Below, piece by piece: positions 47,060 through 53,918 of a stretch of DNA of 63,946 nt. Location: contig JAJFLA010000013.1 in NCBI GenBank assembly GCA_021772935.1, forward strand, positions 1-63,946, read 5' to 3'. The notes beneath the pieces are model-generated. The model saw only the letters and a list, made by a program, of their open reading frames with translations. It was not told where the DNA came from and did no database searches. The stretch is from Gammaproteobacteria bacterium. GTDB lineage: Bacteria > Pseudomonadota > Gammaproteobacteria > Xanthomonadales > SZUA-36. The translations under genes were made by a program, and so were the position numbers. Every line of letters starts with the position of its first letter. Positions within the stretch are counted from its first letter, which is position 1.

Positions 47060-47675
47060 TGTCCTTGCCTATGATCCAAATTTTAGGTTGCCCCAGCACG
47101 CGCTTGATAAACGAATTGTCGGATTGAATCCTTTTAGTCAGCTCTTCCAGTGAGTAAATGGTTGGCTGGACGTTCCTTTGTAATTTCTCGGAAACCTCTT
47201 CCAGGGCCGGGAATATGTCAGCATAAGTCAGACTATCGCTGATAATCATCAGATCAATGTCACTGGATGCCGTATCGCTTTTTTTTGCCACTGAACCATA
47301 CACAAATGCCAACTCAGTATGCGACAAAAATGGCTGTAATACAGCTTTAAGAGGCTCAAGCAAAGCCGCCGTTTTGTTAATAATGGAACAAAGCTCTGCA
47401 AACAATGGTGCATCTGGATTGGCCTGATAGTGATTTTGCGAACCAATACGTTTTACTGTCGCCAGGCCACTACGCACCAGACGGGAAAGCTCCCTTTGAA
47501 CCGCACCAGAACCTCCACCTGACTTTCTGATGATCTCATTGGTGTAGAAGCTTTGCCTGGGTTGCCCAAAAAGCAGTGCAAGGACATTTTGTTGTATTTT
47601 GGAAAAGAGTGCGTCCACCATACTGAGTGGCTTACCCTGTTCTGACCTGATAGGTGCTGTGCCCATATTGGGCAT
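47040..47675 (-). CDS. Nucleotidyltransferase with N-terminal winged helix (MNT antitoxin type)
   Basis: About 211 residues: winged-helix DNA-binding domain (ALFSKIQQNVLALLFGQPRQSFYTNEIIRKSGGGSGAVQRELSRLVRSGLATVKRIG), then a minimal nucleotidyltransferase (LAFVYGSVAKKSDTASSDIDLMIIS), with the GS...D-x-D triad intact. In known MNT/HEPN pairs the nucleotidyltransferase AMPylates or otherwise silences the HEPN toxin. The start is uncertain: ATG at 47675 or 47696; both lie within a double palindrome that the winged helix probably binds (see 47660-47695). It is coupled to the HEPN gene by overlap. Confidence 0.85.
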   Translation of the reverse strand: MPNMGTAPIRSEQGKPLSMVDALFSKIQQNVLALLFGQPRQSFYTNEIIRKSGGGSGAVQRELSRLVRSGLATVKRIGSQNHYQANPDAPLFAELCSIINKTAALLEPLKAVLQPFLSHTELAFVYGSVAKKSDTASSDIDLMIISDSLTYADIFPALEEVSEKLQRNVQPTIYSLEELTKRIQSDNSFIKRVLGQPKIWIIGKDSELPTG

Positions 47676-47695
47676 GATAATGCCTATATTGGGCA
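47660..47695. promoter_or_regulatory. Double operator overlapping the MNT start codons
   Basis: TGCCCATATTGGGCA (47660-47674), a perfect palindrome around its central base, and TGCCTATATTGGGCA (47681-47695), with one mismatch, are repeated 21 bp apart, two helical turns on the same face. Read on the minus strand they also encode MPNIGIIMPNMG. Binding here would block both transcription and start-codon access, giving tight self-repression (inference). Confidence 0.7.
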
Positions 47696-47971
47696 TTTTC
47701 AAGTGAAGTATTCGCCATGCGAATTGTTAAACAACCGCTTGAAGTTTTGTGGATACATATTCATTGGCCAAATATGCACGAATCACCCGACTCAGGATAT
47801 CGGCGAGTGACTCTACACTTTGTAGGTAAATTCTGTTCAGTGACTTCGGCTTGCGCCAGAACTAACAAGCTCGCCGCGTGATTATGGCTCAAAGATGATT
47901 CTGCTTACAAAGCGGCAAATGGGGCCTGGGATCTGGATAGAACTATCTGGGAAAACTGCTAGACTCAGAAT

Positions 47972-48595
47972 ATGAAGAAACAAACACTGGTTCTTAAAAT
48001 TGTTTTCAGCTCTGCAATTCTGGTTCTGATTTCAATAGCCTGGCCTGTTATTGGCACAGCTGCGAATGGTCAGCAATGCGCTGCCACGAGTAAGGCCAGA
48101 GGACAATTTTGCAGCTCGCCATTCGGTGGATTTCCCAATCAGGCACAATGCATTGCCGCCTACAATGGCTGCCTTAATGCCATGCCGAGATTGATACACA
48201 ATTTTTGTGTGCAAATCGATCAACCCAATTGCAATCAGAATGACGATTGCCCCCAAGGCTCGTGTTGTAACGTCCATCCCGTTAATCAGCAAAACAGGAT
48301 TAATCTTCAGTGTTTTCAGGATCAACAGAATCGATGGCAGTTTGAGATATTTGATGTTGCTGATTGCAAATGTGATTGCTCTAAAGGTGTGTTTCCAGTA
48401 CCCGAGAATCCGGAAGGGCCTGAGGTGATCACTCTTTCCTGTGAGGCTGGCACCCTCGATTGTTCAGGTTGCACAGAACCCGGCGATGAGGAAACTAAAG
48501 ACACTCAGGTTTGTGCCGGGGAAACAGTGCCCTGGGGCGAATCAGTCGAGATCGAAGAGCAGACTGAAATCAGACAAGAATTGCTTCAAAAATAG
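47972..48595 (+). CDS. Cysteine-rich secreted protein of unknown function
   Basis: A 207-residue protein with a signal peptide (MKKQTLVLKIVFSSAILVLI..., cleavage near TAA-NGQQ) and some 18 cysteines in the mature part, in motifs such as CCNV, CKCDCSK and TLDCSGC. The spacing suggests several disulfides. The tail is acidic (EPGDEETKDTQVCAGETVPWGESVEIEEQ). I recognise no family. It stands alone between MNT/HEPN and BrnTA, and could be a structural, binding or inhibitor-like exported protein; no catalytic motif is visible. Confidence 0.6.
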   Translation: MKKQTLVLKIVFSSAILVLISIAWPVIGTAANGQQCAATSKARGQFCSSPFGGFPNQAQCIAAYNGCLNAMPRLIHNFCVQIDQPNCNQNDDCPQGSCCNVHPVNQQNRINLQCFQDQQNRWQFEIFDVADCKCDCSKGVFPVPENPEGPEVITLSCEAGTLDCSGCTEPGDEETKDTQVCAGETVPWGESVEIEEQTEIRQELLQK

Positions 48596-48715
48596 CAAAC
48601 TCTTTAACTACTCTGTGTTGGTCGCTAGCGCGTTGCGCACGCTTGGGAGCGGCAAATGAGGAAACCGGCCGCGGGTTTCGCGCTCAAAAAGGGGCCGCCG
48701 ACTAGCCGTATCCGG

Positions 48716-48967
48716 TCAACTGGTTTTATCAAGCTCTTCACGAAGAATGCGCCTGAGCGTTTTACTATCCAAGGGTTTACTTGCGCTGGACAGGTACCGG
48801 CGCAATGCATCATTGATGAGTGTTTGGTACCCGCAGCTTGCTGCCTCTGCTTTTACACGGAAAGCCTCTATCACATCATCATCAAGGTGAATCGTGATCC
48901 GGGTTTTACCCCGTGACTTAAGCACTGCACCTCGCTTCCCCTTACTAAAATCGTATTCCTTTTTCAT
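48716..48967 (-). CDS. BrnA-like antitoxin (ribbon-helix-helix)
   Basis: An 83-residue protein: basic start MKKEYDFSKGKRGAVLKSRGKTRITIHLDDDVIEAFRVKAEAASCGYQTLINDALRRYLSS, a ribbon-helix-helix with the family start 'YDFSKGKRG', ending LRRILREELDKTS. It neutralises BrnT and should bind the operon promoter. Its ATG lies 23 nt inside the end of the brnT gene, so it is translationally coupled. Confidence 0.9.
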   Translation of the reverse strand: MKKEYDFSKGKRGAVLKSRGKTRITIHLDDDVIEAFRVKAEAASCGYQTLINDALRRYLSSASKPLDSKTLRRILREELDKTS

Positions 48968-49223
48968 AATACTTTTGCTCAGACCTGCTAGCTTTACGGG
49001 CGGAAATCAGCCGAATCGTGTTTCCCCGATAGGTATAGACGACAACAACTATCCGCTCCAATGCATCCAACCCAATTACTACGTATCTAGCCTCTTCTTT
49101 TGATGCCAAATCTTCAAAACTTATTGCATCAGGATCGTAAAACACCGGTTCAGCCTCCGAAAAGAAAACCCTGTGTTTTAGCCTGTTTGATTTTGCTTTT
49201 ACGGAGTCCCATGTGATTTTCAT
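48945..49223 (-). CDS. BrnT-like toxin
   Basis: A 92-residue ribonuclease toxin with the BrnT pattern: ITWDSVKAKSNRLKHRVFFSEAEPVFYDPDAISFEDLASKEEARYVVIGLDALERIVVVVYTYRGNTIRLISARKASRSEQKYYEKG. The RLISARKASRxEQxxY block holds the usual catalytic and RNA-contacting residues. First gene of brnTA. The ATG at 49223 is only 16 nt from the 3' end of the broken gene upstream, so the promoter must lie inside that gene's end. Confidence 0.9.
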   Translation of the reverse strand: MKITWDSVKAKSNRLKHRVFFSEAEPVFYDPDAISFEDLASKEEARYVVIGLDALERIVVVVYTYRGNTIRLISARKASRSEQKYYEKGIRF

Positions 49224-49235
49224 TTGATGGTATGT

Positions 49236-49256
49236 ATATTATATGCATATGTCAAT
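49236..49256 (-). promoter_or_regulatory. Probable brnTA promoter/operator
   Basis: An AT-rich stretch with a -10-like TATAAT (minus strand, 49243-49238), the palindrome ATATGCATAT (49241-49250) and TTGACA (49255-49250). The TTGACA lies too close to serve as the -35 of that TATAAT, so the exact pairing is unclear. BrnA-like antitoxins bind palindromes in this position. Confidence 0.35.
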
Positions 49257-50087
49257 GAATGACTTCATCCTCATAGGGTGCGACCTGACAGAAGGAACCG
49301 GTAGTGGGATCTTGTGCTGATCTCTGTGGGAGATTTCAGTCGAGATATGTAGTTTTTGTACAGAATCGCCGCGTTGAGCCATGGTCAGCTCCCAATGATG
49401 AATCTGCCCTTTCCATCTTTCTTGAACCAACTTCACGATCGCTTCATGAAAACGCTGATGCTCTGGCTGCAGTGCCATTAGAAACACAACGTTAGATGTT
49501 GAGAACGCCTCCACAAACGAGTCAGGTGTAGCCTTTGCCAGAGCCCCCAGCATGCGCTGAACATAATCGAGCCGGTTTTCACGAATAAAGTGTTGGTATA
49601 TCAATAATGATTTACCAACAGCCCAAAGGGCTTCTACTTCACGCCAATATAGGAATTTTGATGAATTCTTTCGCCCGTAAGGCCTCGACTTCACTTCCAA
49701 CCCATTATCTGGATCAAGGAAAACAAAGCTGTAAGCTTTCACTCGATCTGAGAGTGAGTCAAATCACGCCTCTCGACCGGGGGCGTTGTCGGGTACAAAA
49801 TCAGAACAATATTCAACTCCTTGTAGAAGGCCCAAGTTTTCAATCAGATTTACCCCTCGGGTCTGTTCGCCGGTCAAAATCTGCTTTAACTCACGAAATA
49901 AAACCGGATCATAATTTGACCATTTCTCGGGACTCTCAAGATAAGCGGTAAATTTTCCATCAGTGCTTCCGTCATCCGGCGTGAGCATCCAGGCAACCAA
50001 TAATCGTAACTCACTCACCTGGTTTATCGAGCGTAGCAGACCGTATTTTCGGTAGTCATTTATGTCACCGAAATATTGATTTTTCAT
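49239..50087 (-). pseudogene. Conserved protein (MKNQYFGDxxDYRKYGLLR family) split by an in-frame opal codon
   Basis: The frame opens MKNQYFGDINDYRKYGLLRSINQVSELRLLVAWMLTPDDG and runs to NAPGREA, then a TGA at 49764-49766, and continues in the same frame FDSLSDRVKAYSFVFLDPDNGLEVKS, GRKNSSKFLYWREVEALWAVGKSLLIYQHF to a normal stop at 49239. Homologues I know have one polypeptide with tryptophan at the stop position (a TGG-to-TGA change). The conserved FDPDNG block, probably part of the active site, lies after the stop. A GTG at 49742 could restart translation, giving two pieces. Function of the family is unknown. I call it a pseudogene or, less likely, a two-polypeptide gene. Confidence 0.75.
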
Positions 50088-50116
50088 AGCGCGCCTATTA
50101 CTCAGTCTAGGTTATC

Positions 50117-50869
50117 ATGTCTCACATCATGCTCAAATCACTAGAACACTACTATCGATCAAAAGGCATCCTTTCAACAGATTTTACTTGCCCATACAAG
50201 AATAAGTGCAGTTTTGACTGTAGTGCCTTTACTGGACCCAAATCTGCATTTGTAAGCACTGGCTATGAAGCAAACCAACTGCCCCGCCTGCTGTTTCTTT
50301 CGCTAGACTCTGGAATTGGCAAACAAAATTACCTAGATAGACTACCGACTGCTGTACGGCAGCAGAACGAAGTTGACACGGATACTCTAGTTTTACACAA
50401 GCACAAACACTGGTACCGGACCCACGAATTAGCCCATTACATACTACGACGGTTTAAACCTGATCTTACCGTGGAAGATGCTAAGCACTATTTTGCCCAT
50501 GCTAACTCTGCAAAATGCTGCATGAATAAAAAGCAAAAAAAACAAGCTGACAAGATACTTTTTAAACACTGTCGAGAGTACCTGGATGAAGAGCTAGCGA
50601 TCCTGGACCCAAAAATAATCGTTACGCAAGGCAACGAAGCGAAATTCGGGATTGAACGATTTCGAGAAAAAACCCTAAAAGTCTTAGACAAGTATGCACA
50701 AACGATTGAGCTCAACCGGAAGTCGGTGTTTTGGCTCCACACCTATCACCCAAATAATTGGGGCGCGTTCAATCGACAAAGAAATTTCGATAAAGAAAAG
50801 CAAGAAGCGAAAGGCTGGATTACCTATTCAGATATGATCTACCAGTTTGCAAATCAAAAATCAGAGTAA
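50117..50869 (+). CDS. Uracil-DNA-glycosylase-fold protein with Fe-S-type cysteines
   Basis: A 250-residue protein. The start HYYRSKGILSTDFTCPYKNKCSFDC carries three cysteines. LLFLSLDSGIG takes the place of the 'fvGeaPG' loop, YFAHANSAKCCMNKKQKK resembles the 'tNavkCrP' segment, CREYLDEELAILDPKIIVTQGNEAKFG matches 'C.pyL..el..l.PkvivalG..A', and LHTYHPNNWGAF the 'THPs' motif. Together these are the marks of family 4/5 uracil-DNA-glycosylase-like Fe-S proteins, although the catalytic loop has diverged. A nucleic-acid role is likely; enzymatic activity is open. It is divergent from the broken gene (29-nt gap) and its end overlaps the DUF429 gene by 16 nt. Confidence 0.6.
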   Translation: MSHIMLKSLEHYYRSKGILSTDFTCPYKNKCSFDCSAFTGPKSAFVSTGYEANQLPRLLFLSLDSGIGKQNYLDRLPTAVRQQNEVDTDTLVLHKHKHWYRTHELAHYILRRFKPDLTVEDAKHYFAHANSAKCCMNKKQKKQADKILFKHCREYLDEELAILDPKIIVTQGNEAKFGIERFREKTLKVLDKYAQTIELNRKSVFWLHTYHPNNWGAFNRQRNFDKEKQEAKGWITYSDMIYQFANQKSE

Positions 50870-51882
50870 TAAACCATCTCCATCGGTATTCCTTCCTCAT
50901 CATTTACCGGCTCAGGGGGTAACGTCGATAACCGTGGATAATACATAGCCGTTACAGCGCCTACCATCGCATCCAGAATGTCATCCGTTGCGACTTCTTT
51001 GACCAAGTACTGCTCTCGTGCCTTGAGAAAACATTCTTTAGCACGCGGATAGTGCCGCGTGAGAATGCTGAGTCGCTCATCAATTCCGGCCTTTTCCTTT
51101 TTCTTGTGGTTTAATACTTCTTTACCATTCAATGCCCAAAATGCAACTTCCGGGTGCATTTCACGGACCTTATCCCCAGGCCTTACACTGCGCATAAAAT
51201 CATCCACTTCTTTGATCTTTGGCGCAATGGCCCAGCTTTGCGTGGAAAGACCCTTGTTCAATTGCCGCCGGTTTTCCTGGCTGCCCTCTTGGTATGAGAG
51301 CATCGTAAGAGCTGATCTCGCCGGTACAGAAAAAACCGATGATGCCCGTGGAGAAAGTGCTTTGCGGGCATCGGCATCACATAGGCGTGTTGTTTGACCG
51401 TGCCAGGGTAACCCGATTGGCATATCAACCAAAATCAATTTTGCATATTCCAATAACTGGCCGAGTTCTTCGAACTTCTCAAGCACGCGAAACTGAAATT
51501 CGCCCTCTTCATCAACTCCTATGAAAAACCACCCTGCTTTACAACCATCCAAGCCATAGAAAATTGGTTTGATTGCATCACCACCAAATTTTCTATCATG
51601 AAAATTTTTCGCTCTTTTCCGTGGAGGATCCATTATTCCGACTATAAGTTGCTTGAATCTCTTTTCCCTGGATGCTGAAGTGAGCTCGACGGGAATGGCA
51701 ACACACCGCCCCAAGCCAGCGTTTGATTGAGCCTCGTCGACGGAAGAGGAAAGGTAAACATTGCGCTCACAACTGTCGCAAAAGCGAATTGATGTAATGT
51801 TGGTTTCGAGCAGTTTTCCCCAAGTTTTAGGGCATTGGTATTCGAATGTGCAAGGTTCAATTTTTATGTTGTTGTTGGTCAT
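50854..51882 (-). CDS. DUF429 (RNase H-like) protein with N-terminal zinc ribbon
   Basis: A 342-residue protein. Residues 1-65 contain CTFEYQCPKTWGKL and RFCDSCERNVYLSS, four cysteines in a zinc-ribbon arrangement. From about 108 a DUF429 domain begins: FYGLDGCKAGWFFIGVDEEG, LILVDMPIGLP, LCDADARKAL, SSVFSVPAR, VREMHPEVAFWALNG, and a final TDDILDAMVGAVTA. The acidic residues fit the predicted RNase H-like nuclease fold. The zinc ribbon in front is not usual for DUF429. It is convergent with the UDG-like gene and follows the GIY-YIG-like gene. A nuclease with its own nucleic-acid-binding module is the simplest reading (inference). Confidence 0.8.
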   Translation of the reverse strand: MTNNNIKIEPCTFEYQCPKTWGKLLETNITSIRFCDSCERNVYLSSSVDEAQSNAGLGRCVAIPVELTSASREKRFKQLIVGIMDPPRKRAKNFHDRKFGGDAIKPIFYGLDGCKAGWFFIGVDEEGEFQFRVLEKFEELGQLLEYAKLILVDMPIGLPWHGQTTRLCDADARKALSPRASSVFSVPARSALTMLSYQEGSQENRRQLNKGLSTQSWAIAPKIKEVDDFMRSVRPGDKVREMHPEVAFWALNGKEVLNHKKKEKAGIDERLSILTRHYPRAKECFLKAREQYLVKEVATDDILDAMVGAVTAMYYPRLSTLPPEPVNDEEGIPMEMVYYSDF

Positions 51883-51905
51883 TACTTCATGCGCACATTT
51901 AATAT

Positions 51906-52310
51906 TTAGTTGGATCTGCCGGGGTTACGGTCATCGACCAGCTCATACAAAATACCCAATACATCAAGGGTATCAATTGCAATTCTCAAAACATCTAAAT
52001 GGCTAATGCCCTCCAACCACTCGTTCTTACGTCCTGTCCTCCCTCTTATTCGATAAGGATCAAGTCTAGCTAGTATTACTTTTTCTGCCTGGGAAATATC
52101 TTCAATAAGCGCCACAGGCATAAATTTTACATTGTGTTCACCGAATACTTTGAAATAGTTCTTTTCTCGAACTTTGAGGCTCTTGGCCTTCCCAAATTTG
52201 CAGTTGGGCTTGGTCACTTTAATTGCCTTATGCGCAATTCTGCAATCCTGGGCATTAACAGAAATTGGCTCGCTGTTATTTAGAGTAACGATGTAAATCC
52301 CGGACTCCAT
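51906..52310 (-). CDS. GIY-YIG-like nuclease domain protein
   Basis: A 134-residue protein starting MESGIYIVTLNNSEP, with CKFGKAKSLKVREKNYFKVFGEHNVKFMPVALIEDISQAEKVILARLDPYRIRGRTGRKNEWLEG after it. The GIYIV strand, the lysine/arginine helix, and the glutamate in NEWLEG follow the order of GIY-YIG nucleases (GIY-YIG replaced by GIY...FGK). The ATG at 52310 has GGGG 7 nt upstream. It lies 24 nt upstream of the DUF429 gene, so the two probably form an operon. The match is by motif order only. Confidence 0.6.
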   Translation of the reverse strand: MESGIYIVTLNNSEPISVNAQDCRIAHKAIKVTKPNCKFGKAKSLKVREKNYFKVFGEHNVKFMPVALIEDISQAEKVILARLDPYRIRGRTGRKNEWLEGISHLDVLRIAIDTLDVLGILYELVDDRNPGRSN

Positions 52311-52360
52311 AAAGCACCCCTGGCAATATTTTTTACGCAAACCCTGATAGTTAAACTCGA

Positions 52361-53026
52361 TTAATCAACCACCGGATAACAAGCATCACCCCATACCCGC
52401 TGATAATCATTCATCATCAAGTGGATCACGATAGGCACTACTCGGCCCATAATGTCTGCGCCCTGAGAAATCTGGTTACGGTTGACGCTGCTGTTCCAGG
52501 TCGCACCACCGTGTAGAAGTTGATTGCGCAGCGTGTACAGACGATCGAACATCACCCCCATCACTTTTTGTGTATCCATATTGCCTAGTGCACGGTGGGT
52601 CGCCGCCTTACTGTTTTGAAATGCCAGTTGCCACGCCTCTTCCGTTATCTGGCCATTGTGGTAGTCCCAGAAAGGCTGGAAGACGTATTGATTGTCAATC
52701 ATTAGGCGAATTGCACCGGAAAACTGATCCCAGACGAGTTCGTAAAGCAGCTTATTAGCATCGGAATCGATCAGGCGGCCGAGGAAGTTTTGGAAAAGAT
52801 TTCTTTCAGAGAAGTTTTGGCGGTCGGTGATGTCGTTTGCGTAGGCTGCGTTGAAGGCGACCCAAAGGAAGATGAATTTGGCGTCATTGTCGACAGACTC
52901 TTGTTCGGCTCGGCTAAGCCAGCTCAAAGCACGATGAACGCGCAAACTCAGTGGCTGTGGAAATTTGTCTCGGATGGCTCGCTGACGAGCCTTCAGGTGT
53001 TGAAAGTCGAGTGTTTGTTCACACAT
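52361..53026 (-). CDS. Large HEPN-domain protein
   Basis: A 221-residue helical protein: RVHRALSWLSRAEQESVDNDAKFIFLWVAFNAAYA at the start, MFDRLYTLRNQLLHGGATWNSSVNR near residue 180. RNQLLH is the R-x4-H signature of HEPN ribonucleases and RNA-binding domains. Such 'HEPN in a 220-residue shell' proteins are common in defence islands. The start at 53026 (ATG) is preferred to GTG at 53047, which adds seven residues; neither has a strong ribosome-binding site. It lies upstream of the GIY-YIG-like gene on the same strand with a 50-nt gap, and could be part of the same operon. Confidence 0.8.
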   Translation of the reverse strand: MCEQTLDFQHLKARQRAIRDKFPQPLSLRVHRALSWLSRAEQESVDNDAKFIFLWVAFNAAYANDITDRQNFSERNLFQNFLGRLIDSDANKLLYELVWDQFSGAIRLMIDNQYVFQPFWDYHNGQITEEAWQLAFQNSKAATHRALGNMDTQKVMGVMFDRLYTLRNQLLHGGATWNSSVNRNQISQGADIMGRVVPIVIHLMMNDYQRVWGDACYPVVD

Positions 53027-53130
53027 GCCCGTCAGTTTCACACACACTGGCTATGCGTGTGTAGTTTTCTTGAATCTGCCGATCAGACAAACTGCTATAG
53101 AACTAATACTGTCCTTTCCAAACGGCAGAG

Positions 53131-53205
53131 TCAGCTGTTTTCTTCGGATGAATAAGCGCCGGTAACTAAGACAGCCTCCCTGTTTCGCTTGGTAATGTTG
53201 GACAT
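53131..53205 (-). pseudogene. Tiny Phd/YefM-like antitoxin remnant
   Basis: A 24-residue frame, MSNITKRNREAVLVTGAYSSEENS, with an excellent ribosome-binding site (GGAGG about 9 nt before the ATG). The first 14 residues resemble the start of Phd/YefM-type antitoxins (ITxRN-x-EAVLVS), but the rest of that fold is missing. It may be the decayed front of an antitoxin gene whose toxin is gone. It could equally be a short unrelated peptide. Confidence 0.3.
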
Positions 53206-53918
53206 GTTTTTTTGGCCTCCTCTTCACTAATTAAGACTTAAGAGCGTTGTTTTTTAGAATTTGAGCTGACTCCACAGCGAGGAGTCGATTAGGAAAAATT
53301 GACCTAAAGCAGTTTGACTGTCCGAAAGTTGTGCGTAATGATTGGGGGTATGTTGAAATGGTTGCTCATCGACACATAGATAATTAATAACACTCGGGAA
53401 TTTTAATCGCGAGAAAGCAGGGGAAGAACTCAGGGAGGGGATTCTTGGTGCGACAGGCCAAAATTGTCAAAATTCTTACCGAATTGCCCTGGCAGGTCCT
53501 GGCGGTTCTTGCCTTATTGGGCAAGCTATACACTAAGCTCTTAACGGGTTTCACAATTCCAAGTTTATTTCTAAACTGCCGGCATTTTGCTATTTTGATT
53601 CTTTGGCGACTGTTAATTTCAGTAGCTGTAACGGCTTCACTCATCATGAAGTACAACACTCGCGATTATTCCAAACAGTACCTTTATATCGGAGAGGCAC
53701 AACTTGTTTTGGCGTAAATATTTGCCAATTCGGGCACGCTATTCTCAATTCGTTTCAATACAAGAGCTTTTTTGTGTTCACCAATTGGCTGTTTCGATCA
53801 AACCTACATACCTTAAAAGCACTACTGTAGCTGCTGACTGTACTATGCTTGCACATTTGGAAGATGAATTATTCATTATGTTAATTGGACTAAATGTAAT
53901 TTGCCGGAACAAAAATAG
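53206..53918. other. Gene-poor, AT-rich leader region of the dpt operon
   Basis: About 710 bp. Short frames on both strands (for example a hydrophobic 90-residue frame at 53445-53717) have no ribosome-binding site and no family I recognise. The promoter of dptF should lie in the last 150 bp, but I cannot fix the boxes. The change from mixed to AT-rich composition falls within this stretch and marks the island's left edge. Confidence 0.5.

Noticed and set aside
53445-53717. Hydrophobic 90-codon frame upstream of dptF
   Set aside because: No ribosome-binding site, no family resemblance, and the region is otherwise full of short frames on both strands.
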